A stretch of DNA of 64,000 bases from Lingula anatina (Eukaryota; Brachiopoda; Lingulata; Lingulida; Lingulidae), in assembly GCF_001039355.2 (NCBI RefSeq), contig NW_019773736.1:467600-531599 (forward strand), read 5' to 3'. The notes under the pieces were generated by a model that made no database searches, had not been told where the DNA came from, and saw nothing but the letters and a program-made list of their open reading frames with translations. This document shows positions 22,479 to 35,332 of the stretch, piece by piece (within the stretch, counting starts at the first letter, position 1; each line of letters begins with the position of its first letter). The position numbers and the translations under genes were made by a program.

Positions 22479-25418
22479 GGGAGAGATAGCAAGATACGAC
22501 CGCTGCAGCATCATTACTCATCACGGAACTTTTATTAGAGATGTAAATGATTATCTTACGTTAATTTCTTTTCAAATATTAGAAGTACATTGCTGGGTGT
22601 TTTAGTGGTGGACGGAGTGCACACGCTGGAATATACACATGTATGTGGATTTTTGCTGTTGGGGTCATGAATAAAAAAAGGTCTCAGTAATTTTACGTAC
22701 CGTCTCTCTGTCAACCCGTATATTGCTCTCTACCCGCTGCATTCAATTCCATTGTTAACCATTCAGAATTATGCGTTATTAACTGAATAATTGAAACTAA
22801 CTAGTTTCGCCTAAATTTGACAGGTGAAGTTGAGACAAATAGAAGCGCGGCGTCAGTCATGAATAAAAGAAAGGAAATGAGGGTGAAGGCTTCAGTACCG
22901 CCCAATAATGAAACGAAACAGGTGAAGGTGGCGAAACGTCGGAACTACCAAAAGACCTAACAAAATGAGGATATAGCGTGTCGGTGACACTAACAAGGAA
23001 TCGATGATGAGGTGCAAATCCGCACTCACGTAATTTTACATTCTACGCTTCCGTTTATAGGTTTTCACTTCGAGGATTTTACTGGCACATAACATGTACG
23101 CATACAAATTGTTTCCCGGAAAAAAAGCCGGATAACTTTATCGCAACGTGATGAGGAAAACAGAAATACTGATATGGAATAAAAAGAAGAATCAGAATAA
23201 AAGAAATGTAAATGAGCAAATTGGATAGCCAAGCATTTCTATAAAGATCAAAAATGGAAATAATGGAGCAATAAATACCATCGAAAGATGTTAAAATTAG
23301 GCCTATATTTTATAGCAAAGTAAATTTTTGAATTTGGAATGCAATGACGTTATCTATTAAGAATTAATTTCATAAAGAAAGAATGCAAAAAAACAAAGCG
23401 GTCAAACAGATGTAATAACTGATCAATAATGAAGCCAAATGAAGTGTGATTAGAGCAATCAATGCTACGATTAGCATTACAATTTGATCAAATTGTATAC
23501 ATGGCTTTATTCTGGTTGCAAAAGAGTAGCGTGTATTGCAATACCTTTGATGCATCCTTTAAGAAAAAAATGCTTTCGTATTTCTCTTGACCAATATATG
23601 CAAGATTATGCCTTTCGTTTTATAAAAATAGTGAAAAATAAAATAAATCAAAGAAAAAAGAGTGTAAACACCATCTAGATAAGAGTCTACTGGATTTGTT
23701 TGTTAAGCCTCACCACAGCTATAAACGTAAGATTTGTTTACAAATATTCCACCAGGAGGACTCAAGCGCACGTGCCCAATACATAGAATAGTAATTAACC
23801 AATTCCGGGATGGCTTAAAATTTGCATGGGTGAGTTAAGATACATACGTAACAGTTAAGGGATTTGATCGGCAAAGGAGTTAGCAAAGAAATCCATTAAC
23901 GAACTAATAACTCGGAATAGTTCTTCAAAGGAATCCGCCTGCGTCTTATGACAAAAGTCGATCGCAAATACATTCAAATACATAGGTCGGGGATTTTATC
24001 TCATAATAAGAAATTTTTACTGGAATGCTGGCGGAAGAGATAAAGAAGTGCACATTTAGTGACATAAAAAAGAGGAAGAAAAATAAGAATTGCCAAACGA
24101 TATTTCCATTACTTTTAGTGAATGAAAAAATCAACTTCACAAAATAAAGTACCCGGTGGCGCCAATTAAAACTTAGATTATTTCAACCGTTGCGAACTTT
24201 TTTCTCTCCAAATATAATCTCTCTATGCTAGTCTCCTCACGATTCACCTTACTATTGTTGTTTAACTTGCTTACTTTATTTAAACGTTTTATGTCCTATC
24301 CATTTCAACTATCAAGTGTTTGAATCTCAGATTCAATTTGCGATGAATACGACCGAGGAATATTTCGTCTAGCATTGTCCCAGCTCTTTTCTTTCGCAGT
24401 GAATCCTGTAATTGACTCCTGTCAAAGTCACAGATACTGAGATGAACTTTGCGCATCTAATTACTATAGTGAGAGAGGCACATAATACAGATCAGTGTTT
24501 CTACTCTATATTTTACCTGTACAGAAAAGTGGCCTAATGTTAGGGAACCAGGATCGTTCCGGTTAGTGATTAATTTTCATTAAACAATGAGGGAACGTTA
24601 CACTTTTATGAGACGTTCTCACCGGATGTCTATATGTAAAATCGGTGGCTATTCACTCAGACGCCCGGGTATGATACTAACCTTGGATTTATTTAAACGC
24701 GACAATACAAAGTATGTTGAATGTAACGGATATACCTTTATTATTGAAGAAAATTTATCTTAGCACGCAAATGCTCACTGATATTGTTCCCCATGTGTCC
24801 ATAGGCTATCTATTTTTACGGGGTCCTATTTCATATGTCGCCGAAAGGAATTTTTCGTTAAAGAAACTTTTTCCTCTCCCACGTTCAACCATTAATACGT
24901 GTGAAAGTATTTTCTATGTTGACTTTTATGTTTTAAAATTATTTTTCCAAAATTTTACGACCTCCATAAAAGTTGAAGATGATGATGGTTTAAGGCGTAT
25001 TAGGTACAAGATATCTTTCAACCTTAACTGTTAGTAATGTCAAACGAATTAATATAGGATAGGTTTGTAAAAAGTTACCCTGGAGCGTATAGGCATCTGC
25101 TTGCCTCCAATACACTATCACTGTCACTCAGTCACTTCATTATGGAGTTAGTCATTAGACTCAAATATTCATTTCGGGAAATGAACATCGTTTCCAGCAA
25201 TCAATAGATAAGCAAATAATAGTCCAGAGAGGCGTGAGCCGCGTACCGTTTACGGATGATGCTTTCCAAGTTGCTCGAAGATGAGAAAGCTGGGCTCTGA
25301 TTGGCTGAGCCCTACAAACCCGAACTGCACTGCGGGATGAAATCACAGTGTACTGTGAGAGACAGTGTCAATACTCCCTTTAACACTCACTGAGCGCGCG
25401 AGCCAAGGAGGCATCACG
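20399..25418. other. Non-coding region upstream of Unc4
   Basis: About 5 kb with no supported exon. It contains the compound microsatellite at 22401-22475. Frames such as 20885-21163 and 24714-25034 have AT-biased composition and no domain. The last few hundred bases are the likely Unc4 5' UTR and promoter. They become GC-richer toward the ATG, and I see no clear TATA box. Confidence 0.55.
22401..22475 (+). repeat. (TG)n-(AG)n compound microsatellite
   Basis: A TG dinucleotide run with one CA interruption passes directly into an AG run of about 30 bases. Confidence 0.95.
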
Positions 25419-25722
25419 ATGCTGTCGTATTTTCCCAACGCCGCCGCAGTGTCATCAGTCACGGGAAAGATGGAAAACAGAGTGTTTGGCAACTCTCCCG
25501 CCGCTCATTTGGGGAGGGGTATAGGTTTTACTCCGTTTTCGCAGCATTCCTATCCGACGCCCCTACCGGCGTGCGGGCCGTACGGGTATGAATTTCCCGG
25601 TGGAAACCTGGGGCACTCTTCCTTCAGCATGGAAAGTCTACTACCCAGAGGCCAGGGATCGCCTACCTCCCTTACACCAGGGTCTCGCATATCGTCTCAT
25701 CATTCGCCAGATCCCGGGTCAG
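25419..25722 (+). CDS. Unc4: Unc4 exon 1 (coding part)
   Basis: This exon encodes residues 1-101 plus one base of codon 102 and ends at a strong donor (cag|gtaaga). It is distinctly GC- and CpG-richer than its surroundings. It encodes a Gly/Pro/Ser-rich N-terminus with the eh1-like FSMESLL, equivalent in position to FSIDGLL of vertebrate UNCX. Confidence 0.88.
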
Positions 25723-28700
25723 GTAAGACGTTTTTTTTTTACTTTTTTTTCCTCCCAATTCCAGTAGTTGTTATTGTAATTGACAAGTGACAAGAGAAAG
25801 TAGGGTTAATCTAATTGCTGAGTTAAAGCATATTTGTGTTACTTCTAGGTAAATTTCCTCACCGAAGAGGACGTCAAATAGCCCAAATATTAAACAAATA
25901 TTTTTGCGTGTTTAACATTGATGCAATGCTAAACAACAGACCAAATGTGTATAATGGTTAATTTTTGTTTTGCCAGACCCCCAGGACTTAAGTTATTATT
26001 ACAAGGAACTCTCGTGGTAACTGTGTTCTCCACAAAATTGTTTTTCTTTTCTTTTTTAAAGACAGGATGTCTTCAAGCGGAATTCTCATTCTTTGGGTAG
26101 AGGTTTCTTACATGTGTACGAAACTCGCATAAAATTTTATATAACCGTTTGAGTACTTTTTGATTTACGACAAGAAATCATCATCATCATCGTCTGTCGG
26201 TTTTCTTTGATGTGTCCATAAAATTATTGTCCAACTTTCTAAATAGCATTTGTAAGCTCATGTAATTGGTGCGGATCCCTTTGGCCTGTACATTAAAGGG
26301 ATGATAGTATAAGCGTGGGTTAGTTTTACTGCTGCTTACTAATTTAAACCACGTGTCAAAATTATGGTTATTTTGATAAATACAATACTCCGTCTTCTTG
26401 GTGCTTTATTTCAGTGTAAATTGTATCATGGACTTATTGCAGATTATGTTAAATTTTCGATTTCATAATGTTGTAATAATTTGATTTGCTCATAATATCA
26501 TCCATTAATTGAACTAAATTTCTTAATTGAATATTAAGTTCTTAGTTCTATCTGAAAATCTAAAAATTTATCATTCATAATGTGATAAAAAGTTTTAGAT
26601 CACATTATTAAGAAAATTAAAACGCGAAGAAAACCAATATATTCGCCATTAAATATCGCAAATGAATGAGAGTGAAAACGTACTTTGATAAAAAAAAACA
26701 CAAAAGACAAAATCATCACATTATGAATCCTTTTAAGCAAACGTTATCCCCCCAAAAAAATGAAATCCAAATTCAACAAGGACTAATGTTTTTGCAGATC
26801 TCAAGGACGGCGAAAAAGATGACTGTCACCCAAAGCGTCGACGCACGAGGACCAACTTCACCGGTTGGCAGCTAGAAGAGCTGGAACGCGCCTTTCAGGA
26901 CAGTCACTACCCTGACGTCTTCATGAGAGAAGCCCTCGCTCTAAGGCTGGACCTTGTAGAATCTAGAGTACAGGTACTTTTTTTTCAATATATGGAATAT
27001 ATATTTGAATAAGACCATGTTTATGCCTTGCATTGAATACTGTTTGCCTAAGACCAGACTTAGGCGGAATTTGGTACCCAGCTACGTTTACATTGCTGTT
27101 AAAGAAAAGGAATTGGTGTAGGTTTATTCGGATATTTAGTGGAAAAACGACCGTACTCTGTAGACTGAAACGCTATTTAAACTCTACAAGCCGTCCTCTA
27201 GCACAAAGTTGGCCTTAAGAGTTTTACATCAGATGTCTATAAGAAGCCATTTCATCACAAATAAAATAGGCACTGGTGCTCATGGGTTACTTTCTATTCC
27301 ATAAAAAGGTTAATCTGTAACTAGGACCCTAGTGTCCAATAAAATTTAATTGGTGATCTCCTGGAGTCGCTGCCCATTTGATAGACCTAAATAGTCTTGG
27401 TATGTTAAAATCTATAGACCCGCCGTTTTCTTCAAAATTAAACAACTCAAGGTATTTGCTTTAAATGAGTGTAGGTGCATGTACTATTAACTGGATAGTA
27501 GACTGAATATGAGTGAAGTTCCATACCATTCATCTACTCCTAGAAAATTTTTTTTACTTTTTAACCGATGTTTTTGTAAAATAAAAGCACTTGTTAAAAA
27601 TACCCGAGAGGGATCAGGTAAAAACACCCGAGAGGGATTAACCAATCAACTAGACTTCCCTTGAACATTTACAAATGAAATGAAGTACATGTAGTTTGTT
27701 TAAAAGATTGTTTATTTTACATACGGTGGAGTAATAAGGACAGGTCGACTTTTTGTAATAAAAATCTGAATTTTAATATCAAATTGGTCGTATTTGAAGG
27801 CATGGTGAAAGTGGAATAGAAAAATATCAGAATAATTTTCTTTGGGCTTTTTTGTGCCTTATAGCAAATAAACAGTTAGGCTAATAATAACTATGTTTTT
27901 TTATTCAAAGAAATATGAATGTGAGGAAAACAACGTCAAAAGTCCTTTAAGATAAAAATAATGAAACACTGAAGCGTTTAAATAATTTCTTTTGCGTTTA
28001 ACTTCGACTTTAAAAAAGTCAGAAGTTAACGTAAAAAGACATGCCATGTGGATGTCGGTTACAGTTAATAAGATGACATATTTCATGTTTAGGAACGCAT
28101 ATTCTCATAGTCCTTGGGATACATTAAATCAATTTCCTAGAAGTTTTGGGAACAGAAGACGAAATGGAATATTTTACTAGGAAACACAGAAAGGTTCACA
28201 AATCTGACTTTCTTGGCCGTTTCAAAATAACTCCGTCTTTTCATTATGGCCGTGTTTTCCCCACTTCCCCAGGCGGGACCCTTTCAATCAAACAGAAATG
28301 ATAGCTAACTGGAGCGAAGTATTTATTTTTCATATCAATATTTTTGCGAGTGCGTGAGATATTGATCCTCGCTGCCTTTACTAATTGAAAATCATCAAAT
28401 TAACTTTTAAAGAACACGCAACAAAGCAGTGCATTAGCGGCAAATTGTCATACGAAGGATTGCATTATACTCCTTGTATCAATGATACTTCATTTCCTTC
28501 ACGTAATTGCTAAATGAAACGAAAACTGGATGCTAATTATTTTATTATCATATCACATTCGGTGGCTAATTTGTCTTTTCAGTCAGTCAAAACATGCATT
28601 GATATTTCATAAAGGAAACCTTGGGTTGCTATTCAGACGGGCTTTCTGGTGCTTAATTGTAAGGTTTGCGCGGGCTTTCCCCCTCATTTCCTGAGCTAGA

Positions 28701-30816
28701 TAGCTGGCATTGAAACCGCATTGTGTCTGCGTCGGTTTTGACTTGTTTGATATCGTTAAATGGACGTTTGTCTATGATTGTGAATATGACCTGCAATGAT
28801 AAGTCTGCTTCATCAAACGGGGAGATCAGATTGAGAAGTCAAATATGCAAACGATGCGTCATGAGAAGATCACCACTGCAGTGGCACAGATTTCGTTAAT
28901 ATTATTATATATTTCCTTTGTTTCTGTAATCTTTTTTCAACCAATTTATGTAAATTATATTTATTTTGAAATGTTTTGAAACATGATTCAACAAACCAAA
29001 AGTTTTAGTTTTTGCAGCACATTGCAAGTGGTGCGCGTGGCCTGCATGTTCCTGTCTTTAAAAACAAGATGACTGTTTATATTTTGGGCGAAGTCAAGAT
29101 GCTTTTGACAAGGATATTCCGAGTTTTTTCTTCTCCTTTTCTTGATTTGATCAGCGTCTAGGCTTAACTTGAGCTCGAGAATGATTGACTCCAGTTTACT
29201 TCGTCAATAAAGTAGGTGTGAAACGAACCCTCGACTTAATGGGGCTGTTCATAGGCCCATTATTAGCAATGCATTTAAGGTGCTAGATCTCCTCCATTAA
29301 TAGTTAATGTAAACTTTGAACAATGATCGGTTAAATTAATTAAATATTACACGTGAAATGGAGCTGTTATTGTGGTGTAAAGGATCTCGGATTTTATTAG
29401 CTTGGGACATTCGGGTATGATTGAATATGGTCGTGTCAATAGACAAAAACTATTTGGGATTCGGGGGGTGAATGTCTTGAATGTCAGAGGAAGCTTACAA
29501 TCAGAGGCGGTTGACTGTTTACAGTACCTTGAAAGCCCCAACGCGGCGTGCTACCGAATGCCGGCTTTGGCTAAGAGGTGTCCGAGAATACATAGGTCAG
29601 GAATCGACGTAAATTTTCGCTTTTATTTGTATGATGTTAGCACCCGAATTGACTTTCGTGCTCTAATGCGATGAACCTAGGGCCCCAGGTGACTTGTGGT
29701 GAAAATGAAACGTGGAGTTAAGCAGAAACTTCCTCCTACTTCGCACTTCGACAAACCAATTATCCCCACTTGATGAATTGAACGTTAATAGGCTTTCTCA
29801 GCCAAAATATGAGACAAGGGACTTGTTGATGCCCCAAGTGATTCGTAATGAATTTTTAAAGCCTAAAGAGCAAGGCTAATAGAACGTGGATAGCCTAAAT
29901 TATTATTTCTGCCTCGGCGTTTCCAAATTGAAAGGCGCAGAGGCCAAATATTGTCATGAATTTGTGAAAGCAAATAAACAGAAAATGTCTCTGGACAACA
30001 CATTAAGTTGCCTCTTTGGCATTCTTATTTTTGATTGAAACTGCAGTGGATATGGTTATTTATTGGGTTATCACAGGCACACTAAAATAGAATGATAGGG
30101 AAATTTGATTTAAAACACAAATGGCAAGATTTAGACATCGTCGAGGTTACGATGAGTTTGCAGCGCAATTGGCTCAGGTTTCGGAATTAACTGTAATGAC
30201 AAGTCGAAAATAACTAACACTGCGACCGGTCCCTTTCAGTCGAGCATGTGCTTTACATAACAGCTGAAAGGGGATGAGGAAAAATCACGCGTAGGCCGTT
30301 GCCGGCATTGTGTGCTTCAAAGTTTACATTCGCGCCGTTTGTTCTTAAAAGCGGTGGACTTCACACAATGGCTAATTGATTTTTTGCGACTTAAGTTCCA
30401 ACTTAATTGCCGAAAAACAATTAATGTGTTTACTTAATGCCGACAAAGATGTTAAAATTTCATGCCTTTCAAAAAGGTATAAAGTCAGAGGATCGTTCAC
30501 CCAAAGTCGGATCAATGTTCCATTTCGCGGAATATAATAGGGCATTAATGTATTACCGAGAGGGCCTGCTTTTGTAAATACAGCTAGAACCCGTAATCAA
30601 TTTTGAAGGAATACCTATCAAAGATATGTCTTGTATCATTGGCAAGGGGTCCCTATAAGCGGGGAAATATGTGAATTATTTACGTGTTTTTGACTTCCCT
30701 TTTTGTTAGAAAAAACGGCGGTTCAATGTGACTATTTGGTAGAAATGTCATTAGCCATGGGCAAAACTGGAACCCTATGGAAGTGAATATAATGGGAATA
30801 AAATGGATTTTGATCA

Positions 30817-30865
<49 letters not shown>

Positions 30866-31798
30866 AAGAGAGAGAGAGAAATATTGAATTCGATTTTTGT
30901 ACTCTGCATGTATTATGCAAGTCTTAATTAGGTCACCATAGGATGAATTGACGGTGTAATAAAAGTTGCAATAAACCGCGCCTATTCAAATGATTCACCT
31001 TCTGTTGAAGTGCAACGATATAAGAAGTCATCCTCAATGTTTCTTCTCTAGGTATGGTTCCAAAATCGCCGTGCGAAGTGGCGAAAAAGAGAACACACCA
31101 AGAAAGGTCCTGGTCGCCCTGCCCACAACGCCCATCCACAAACGTGCAGCGGCGAGCCTATAGATCCCGAGGAAGTTCAACGCAGGGAGCAAGAGCGTCT
31201 GGAAAAGAAACGAAGAAAGCAAGAAGAAAGGAAGAAAAGGATTGAAGAAAAAAAGCGAGTATTGGGCTCCTCGAAATGTGGCCTTAGTAGGGACTCAGAC
31301 GTGTTGTTGTCACAGTCGCAGGACGTTGACAGCCGAATAGACGACTCGGAAGATGCTATTGACGTCGTTGGTGACAACAGTGACGGTGACGCCTCACGAG
31401 CTTCGGAGGAGCCCTCCTCACATGACGAAAATAGTAACCGCGTTTTAACATTCAGAAGTGCGTTTAGTATTGACTGTCTTTTAGAAGCCCCGAAAGTCCC
31501 GCGGGGGAGAAGGCCAAATTCAAAATACCCGAGGGTACAGGCTAGCAAATCAATGAATCCCTTTTCATTAGGGATGGTGCCTCTGTACCCTATAAACCAG
31601 CCGGTTGGGTTTATGGTGGAGCAAATACCAGAGAACGAGGAATCAGAACGACTTTCGGAGGCCCGCTCTCCACAGAACGTGCGGGTCGAGCCTGAAACGC
31701 ACAACGGAACTGAGCCTGAAAATAATGAGTTTGCTGTTCTAGATTACTCTGTTGTTTCTGAGCCGGATTCAGAAATGCCACAGAAACAAAACCAATAA
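25419..31798 (+). CDS. Unc4: Unc4/UNCX-type paired-class homeobox transcription factor (3 exons)
   Basis: Coding exons at 25419-25722, 26798-26973 and 31052-31798 join in frame to 408 residues. The homeodomain (about residues 115-174) reads [17 protein letters not shown] ... [30 protein letters not shown], with Q50, W48 and N51. It is followed by [11 protein letters not shown] and [10 protein letters not shown], the block diagnostic of Unc-4/UNCX, and a long basic, Glu-rich helix ([19 protein letters not shown]). The intron at homeodomain 46/47 is the known position in paired-class genes. Two eh1-like motifs, FSMESLL (69-75) and FSIDCLL (298-304), and [12 protein letters not shown] (about 338-349) have counterparts in vertebrate UNCX. 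Family role: a sequence-specific nuclear repressor in neuron and axial mesoderm patterning, recruiting Groucho/TLE through eh1. No paired domain is present. The ATG at 25419 is the first in frame in the exon; an upstream coding exon is not excluded. Confidence 0.93.
25723..26797 (+). other. Unc4 intron 1
   Basis: A GT..AG intron of about 1.08 kb, phase 1. No exon or element is evident inside it. It is AT-rich, with a short (atc)n run near 26180. Confidence 0.85.
26798..26973 (+). CDS. Unc4: Unc4 exon 2 (homeodomain helices 1-2)
   Basis: The acceptor is tttttgcag|at and the donor is cag|gtactt. The exon encodes [13 protein letters not shown] and the homeodomain through VESRVQ. It has 2 + 58x3 bases, in phase with both neighbours. 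Confidence 0.95.
27596..27638 (+). repeat. Short direct repeat, two 19-bp units
   Basis: aaaaatacccgagagggat at 27596-27614 recurs with one change at 27620-27638. Five bases separate the copies. Confidence 0.7.
30819..30880 (+). repeat. (GA)n microsatellite in Unc4 intron 2
   Basis: A GA run of about 60 bases with an aaagaaag interruption near 30861-30868. Confidence 0.95.
31052..31798 (+). CDS. Unc4: Unc4 exon 3 (homeodomain helix 3 and C-terminus)
   Basis: The acceptor is ttctctag|gta. The exon starts with [10 protein letters not shown] and ends at TAA 31796-31798. It encodes the recognition helix, the basic post-homeodomain helix, an acidic Ser/Asp stretch, FSIDCLL and the [10 protein letters not shown] motif, then an acidic tail. 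Confidence 0.93.
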   Translation, partial: VWFQNRRAKWRKREHTKKGPGRPAHNAHPQTCSGEPIDPEEVQRREQERLEKKRRKQEERKKRIEEKKRVLGSSKCGLSRDSDVLLSQSQDVDSRIDDSEDAIDVVGDNSDGDASRASEEPSSHDENSNRVLTFRSAFSIDCLLEAPKVPRGRRPNSKYPRVQASKSMNPFSLGMVPLYPINQPVGFMVEQIPENEESERLSEARSPQNVRVEPETHNGTEPENNEFAVLDYSVVSEPDSEMPQKQNQ

Positions 31799-31927
31799 AA
31801 GTAAATATAACTAAGGTTTGAAGGACTATTTTAACGTTGTGCAAACTTGATGTGTATGCCAAAATTCCTTGAAATGTAATGATGTTTCGTTCGTGCTGCT
31901 GATATGTTATCAGTTTTGATATGTTTC

Positions 31928-31933
31928 ATTAAA
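31928..31933 (+). terminator. ATTAAA polyadenylation signal of Unc4 (candidate)
   Basis: ATTAAA lies about 130 bases after the Unc4 stop and is followed by a GT/T-rich stretch (ttttgctccgtatgttgttt). A canonical AATAAA also overlaps the stop codon itself at 31794-31799, but using it would give almost no 3' UTR. Confidence 0.4.
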
Positions 31934-34900
31934 AAACATGCGCCGAGATGGTTTTGCTCCGTATGTTGTTTATTTGAAATATGAAATATTGTAGATACTT
32001 AGATTCTGAGAAAAAAGGTCTTTAGTAACGACTGTAAACTGTCAGAATACAGGAATTTTACTAACAAGTCCATTTGTAAACATAAACAGTGTAAGAAGTA
32101 CAACTGCCAATATTCGAGATATCTTGTAGATGAATAGCCGTCACGAACGTTTCAATCATGTAAATGAAAGGACTCTAGAAATATTTTTTAATAACTTAAT
32201 ATCCCATGTCTGTTTAAGTCCACTGATGATGAAGTGTCCCACAGTTTAGACAAAATTACAATTTACACAAAGAAATACAACAATTTATTATCTTGGTTTT
32301 ATGGACAAGGCGTTATTCCATCATCAGCCCAAAAATTGCAAAGATGAAAACAGCGTTTCTTATCGAAAATGTTATGTACTTAAATTCACGCTGTAACTCT
32401 GTCATGCTTTTAATCGAAGTGTACTCGGCGTAGCATTCTTAAGGGGCCAAAACACGAACGGCATTTTATTGAGTTAGTTCTCTAGTTAGAATCCCATTTA
32501 GTGCCGTCTCATTTTGTGGACAAGGCGTTCTTTTAAGTACATATAGCGTTCTTTATTGAGTTACTCGTCTCACGGGCGTTTTGATTTTGCCAGTCACACC
32601 AAATAGCACTCCACTCTGCTGCAGTAGTTCACTTGGCTTTCTTGTCCTAGTCGTCATCTGCGTAGCGTAAAATGGGATAATGAATAGCTGAAACCCCGAT
32701 ACACAGACCGCCATAAGCTGTAGTGATTCGAGTAACTTAGTTTGTCGAGAGTCCAATCAGAAAACCATTACACTGAGATAAAATCAAATAACTTGAAAAA
32801 AAGTAATAGATGCGAGAAGCGTATCAGATAGTTATTAGCCAAAAGAAAAGCTTAATGGATAATTTATTGTGACATAGCACAAGTCAGTTGGGAGATTACA
32901 CGTGCCACGTTTATAATGCAATTAATTCAATTTAATAAACACCTCGAAATTAAATCAATGGTTATTGCAGTTATTGTTTCTTGAATACGATATTTGATAG
33001 TATTTGTAATATAATCCCAACAACAGACTGTGGATGTATTCATTGTTTATGAAAATCTTCTTGGAACATCTTTATAGACATTTAGGGTTTGAAAAGTGTA
33101 TCTTACATGGTCAATGAATTACTACCCGAATGAAGAGGAAAAGTCGGAGACGAAGAAAAAGACCAAAAGCTGTGGCCATTTTAGAAAATCTAAACAATTT
33201 TTGTCTCAACTGTAACTCAATAGCTCTATTCAATCTTCACAGTATCCATAGAATGTCTTATATATTTTTCCTTTTGTGTGTATAAACTCAAAGAATCGTA
33301 GTCTTTTTCTAGCGTATTTCATCCACCAATTCCTTACGGAAATATAAAATCTACAACAAGTGCGACGAAAATCGAATTTTGAGTTGATATATGAATTGCG
33401 CCTGAACCGTTCCAAACCTCTCCGCTCCAGAGATGAGCAGCACTTTCGCAGTTCAATCAAATTCGCATCACTCATACATATCAATATCTTCCGTTTTCTG
33501 ATACGGGATGGGAAACAAAGTCGTGTATAATAGAGATGTCAGGACGTCTATCTGTAATTAAAAATCTAGGCTCAGCGAGTTATTTCAATAAAATGAGTCT
33601 TCTGAGATGAATAGTATTAAAACCAAACTGATACGCAGCGCGTTGGCTTATTAGCCGGTAATTATTTCTAACTTTTTGCCAGCTGAGCTAAGCTTCTCCC
33701 AGGAGTTTTAATTGATCTTTCTCTTGCTTATAAATGACTTTTTGTTTTAAGGTAATAGAATTAACCTTTGGAAAATTAAAATTTTGACATCTTGCCTCGT
33801 TGCGTATATTTCCGCGCAGTAAAGCGTAAAGTGAAGAGATCGAACACGTAGCCTGCATTGCTCCGAGGACTAAGAGATGAGCAGGCCTAATCCAGAAATT
33901 GATATGTTTTATCAATTTCTATGAATATAATTATACAAGGCTTTAGGGCTTGTAATTGGAATATAGACATAAATGAGCCCATATGCCACTTTTCATTTAG
34001 TCGAATCTGTGCAGCATGTAATGTCTTTTTAATAGCTTGATGTTTTAATTAGCTCCAATCTGATTAATTTGCCCGCGGCTGTATTGTAGAGGATATCGAG
34101 ACAATTTTTCCTCACTGAAAAATATCGATATACTACTACAGTGCTTTGTGGAATGAGAAAGAATACTAAATATCTGGAAATTTATTTTACTCCCTGTTTC
34201 TTCGCAACATAATGAATGTATCTGTTACGAGTGAGAGCGTAATGAAAAAGGGAAATTGTACCAATTTGTAATACACCAAACGTATTGGAATTTGTTGCTC
34301 TAAGAAAATAAAGACATAAATGAAGTTGTGTCTGACACGTAAATTGGCTATTTCCTAACGTGAAAATGTCCCCATAGAAGCTGCGAAAAACAGTGTATCT
34401 CGGAAATATATTTAATGCCGCGCACGTAATTGATAGAGACGAGAACTTTGCATGACACTGTTTTCTTCATTTTCTAATCTAAACAAGTAATGCGATTTCA
34501 ATAGTTTTTTCCATTTGATTGGGTTTTCTCCAAATCGGTTTGTGACCAATAATGACTACTGAGACGGGCTACTGACGTAATACGGAGACCGCGATAACCT
34601 ATGTACAATATTGGGTAAATTTGCAAAAATTGGGGATTTTTTATTTAAACTCCCAAAACAATTTCATATTCGCGAACAAGTCATCAACTGTTTTTGAAAT
34701 ATATTACTTTCAATGTAGTATTCCTTTATTTCAATTCAGAAACTACTGTTTCGTCAGTGCAAGTCAGAAACTAAAAAGGAAATGTATTTCAGAACGGCAA
34801 CAAACAGCAATCTTATTTTATTTTGATTTTTATCTATCACTATTTTATCTTTAATTTAATTTATTAATTTATATATATATTTATTTATTTATTTTCTTAT

Positions 34901-35284
34901 ATTGATTTGAAAAAACTTCTCATCAACATTTTTAAAACTCTTAACAGCATCCCAAGTCTTGCTATTGATTTGCAGACACTTAAGTAATACTATAAGTATT
35001 ATTTGATGTTATGCGAGGTAAATATGAGAACAGATTGGTTTTTCTGAAAAGATGGTACACGGAAGGATTAAGTAAAATTTTCAGGGGCAGATGTGCTAAA
35101 TGTCCATTCATTTAGAAAAGGTTCACAGTTAAATACATTTTAATATACATTAGGATTACCTTATTTTGCCAACAGTAATATAAGAGGTGCCATTACATTT
35201 CACTTATTGCATTGCCTTAAACATTCTTTTACGTCCTGTGATGATTTAAGTTTTGACTTATTCTCAAAGAAAGGATCTCTGCCC

Positions 35285-35332
35285 AAATAAATAAATAAAC
35301 AAACAAATAAATAAATAAATAAATAAATAAAA
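35285..35332 (+). repeat. (AAAT)n microsatellite
   Basis: About twelve AAAT units, with AAAC replacing AAAT in units three and four. Confidence 0.95.

Larger units (their letters stand above)
26974..31051 (+). other. Unc4 intron 2, candidate regulatory content
   Basis: A GT..AG intron of about 4.1 kb interrupting the homeodomain, phase 0. No exon is seen. It holds a short direct repeat at 27596-27638 (19-bp unit, acccgagagggat core) and the GA microsatellite near its 3' end. Several homeodomain-type TAATTAA strings occur, for example near 29334. Confidence 0.8.

Noticed and set aside
22360-22605. 81-codon frame with repeated VCVCVC and RERERE
   Set aside because: It is the translation of the TG/AG microsatellite.
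25365-25790. Single-exon reading of Unc4 exon 1 running through to a stop in the intron
   Set aside because: The strong donor cag|gtaaga at 25722 and perfect phase with the homeobox exon show that the frame beyond it is intronic. The start at 25365 is a GTG, and the first ATG is 25419.
31177-31862. Long minus-strand frames opposite Unc4 exon 3
   Set aside because: They are shadows of the coding strand, Ser-rich because they read complements of Asp/Glu/Arg codons.
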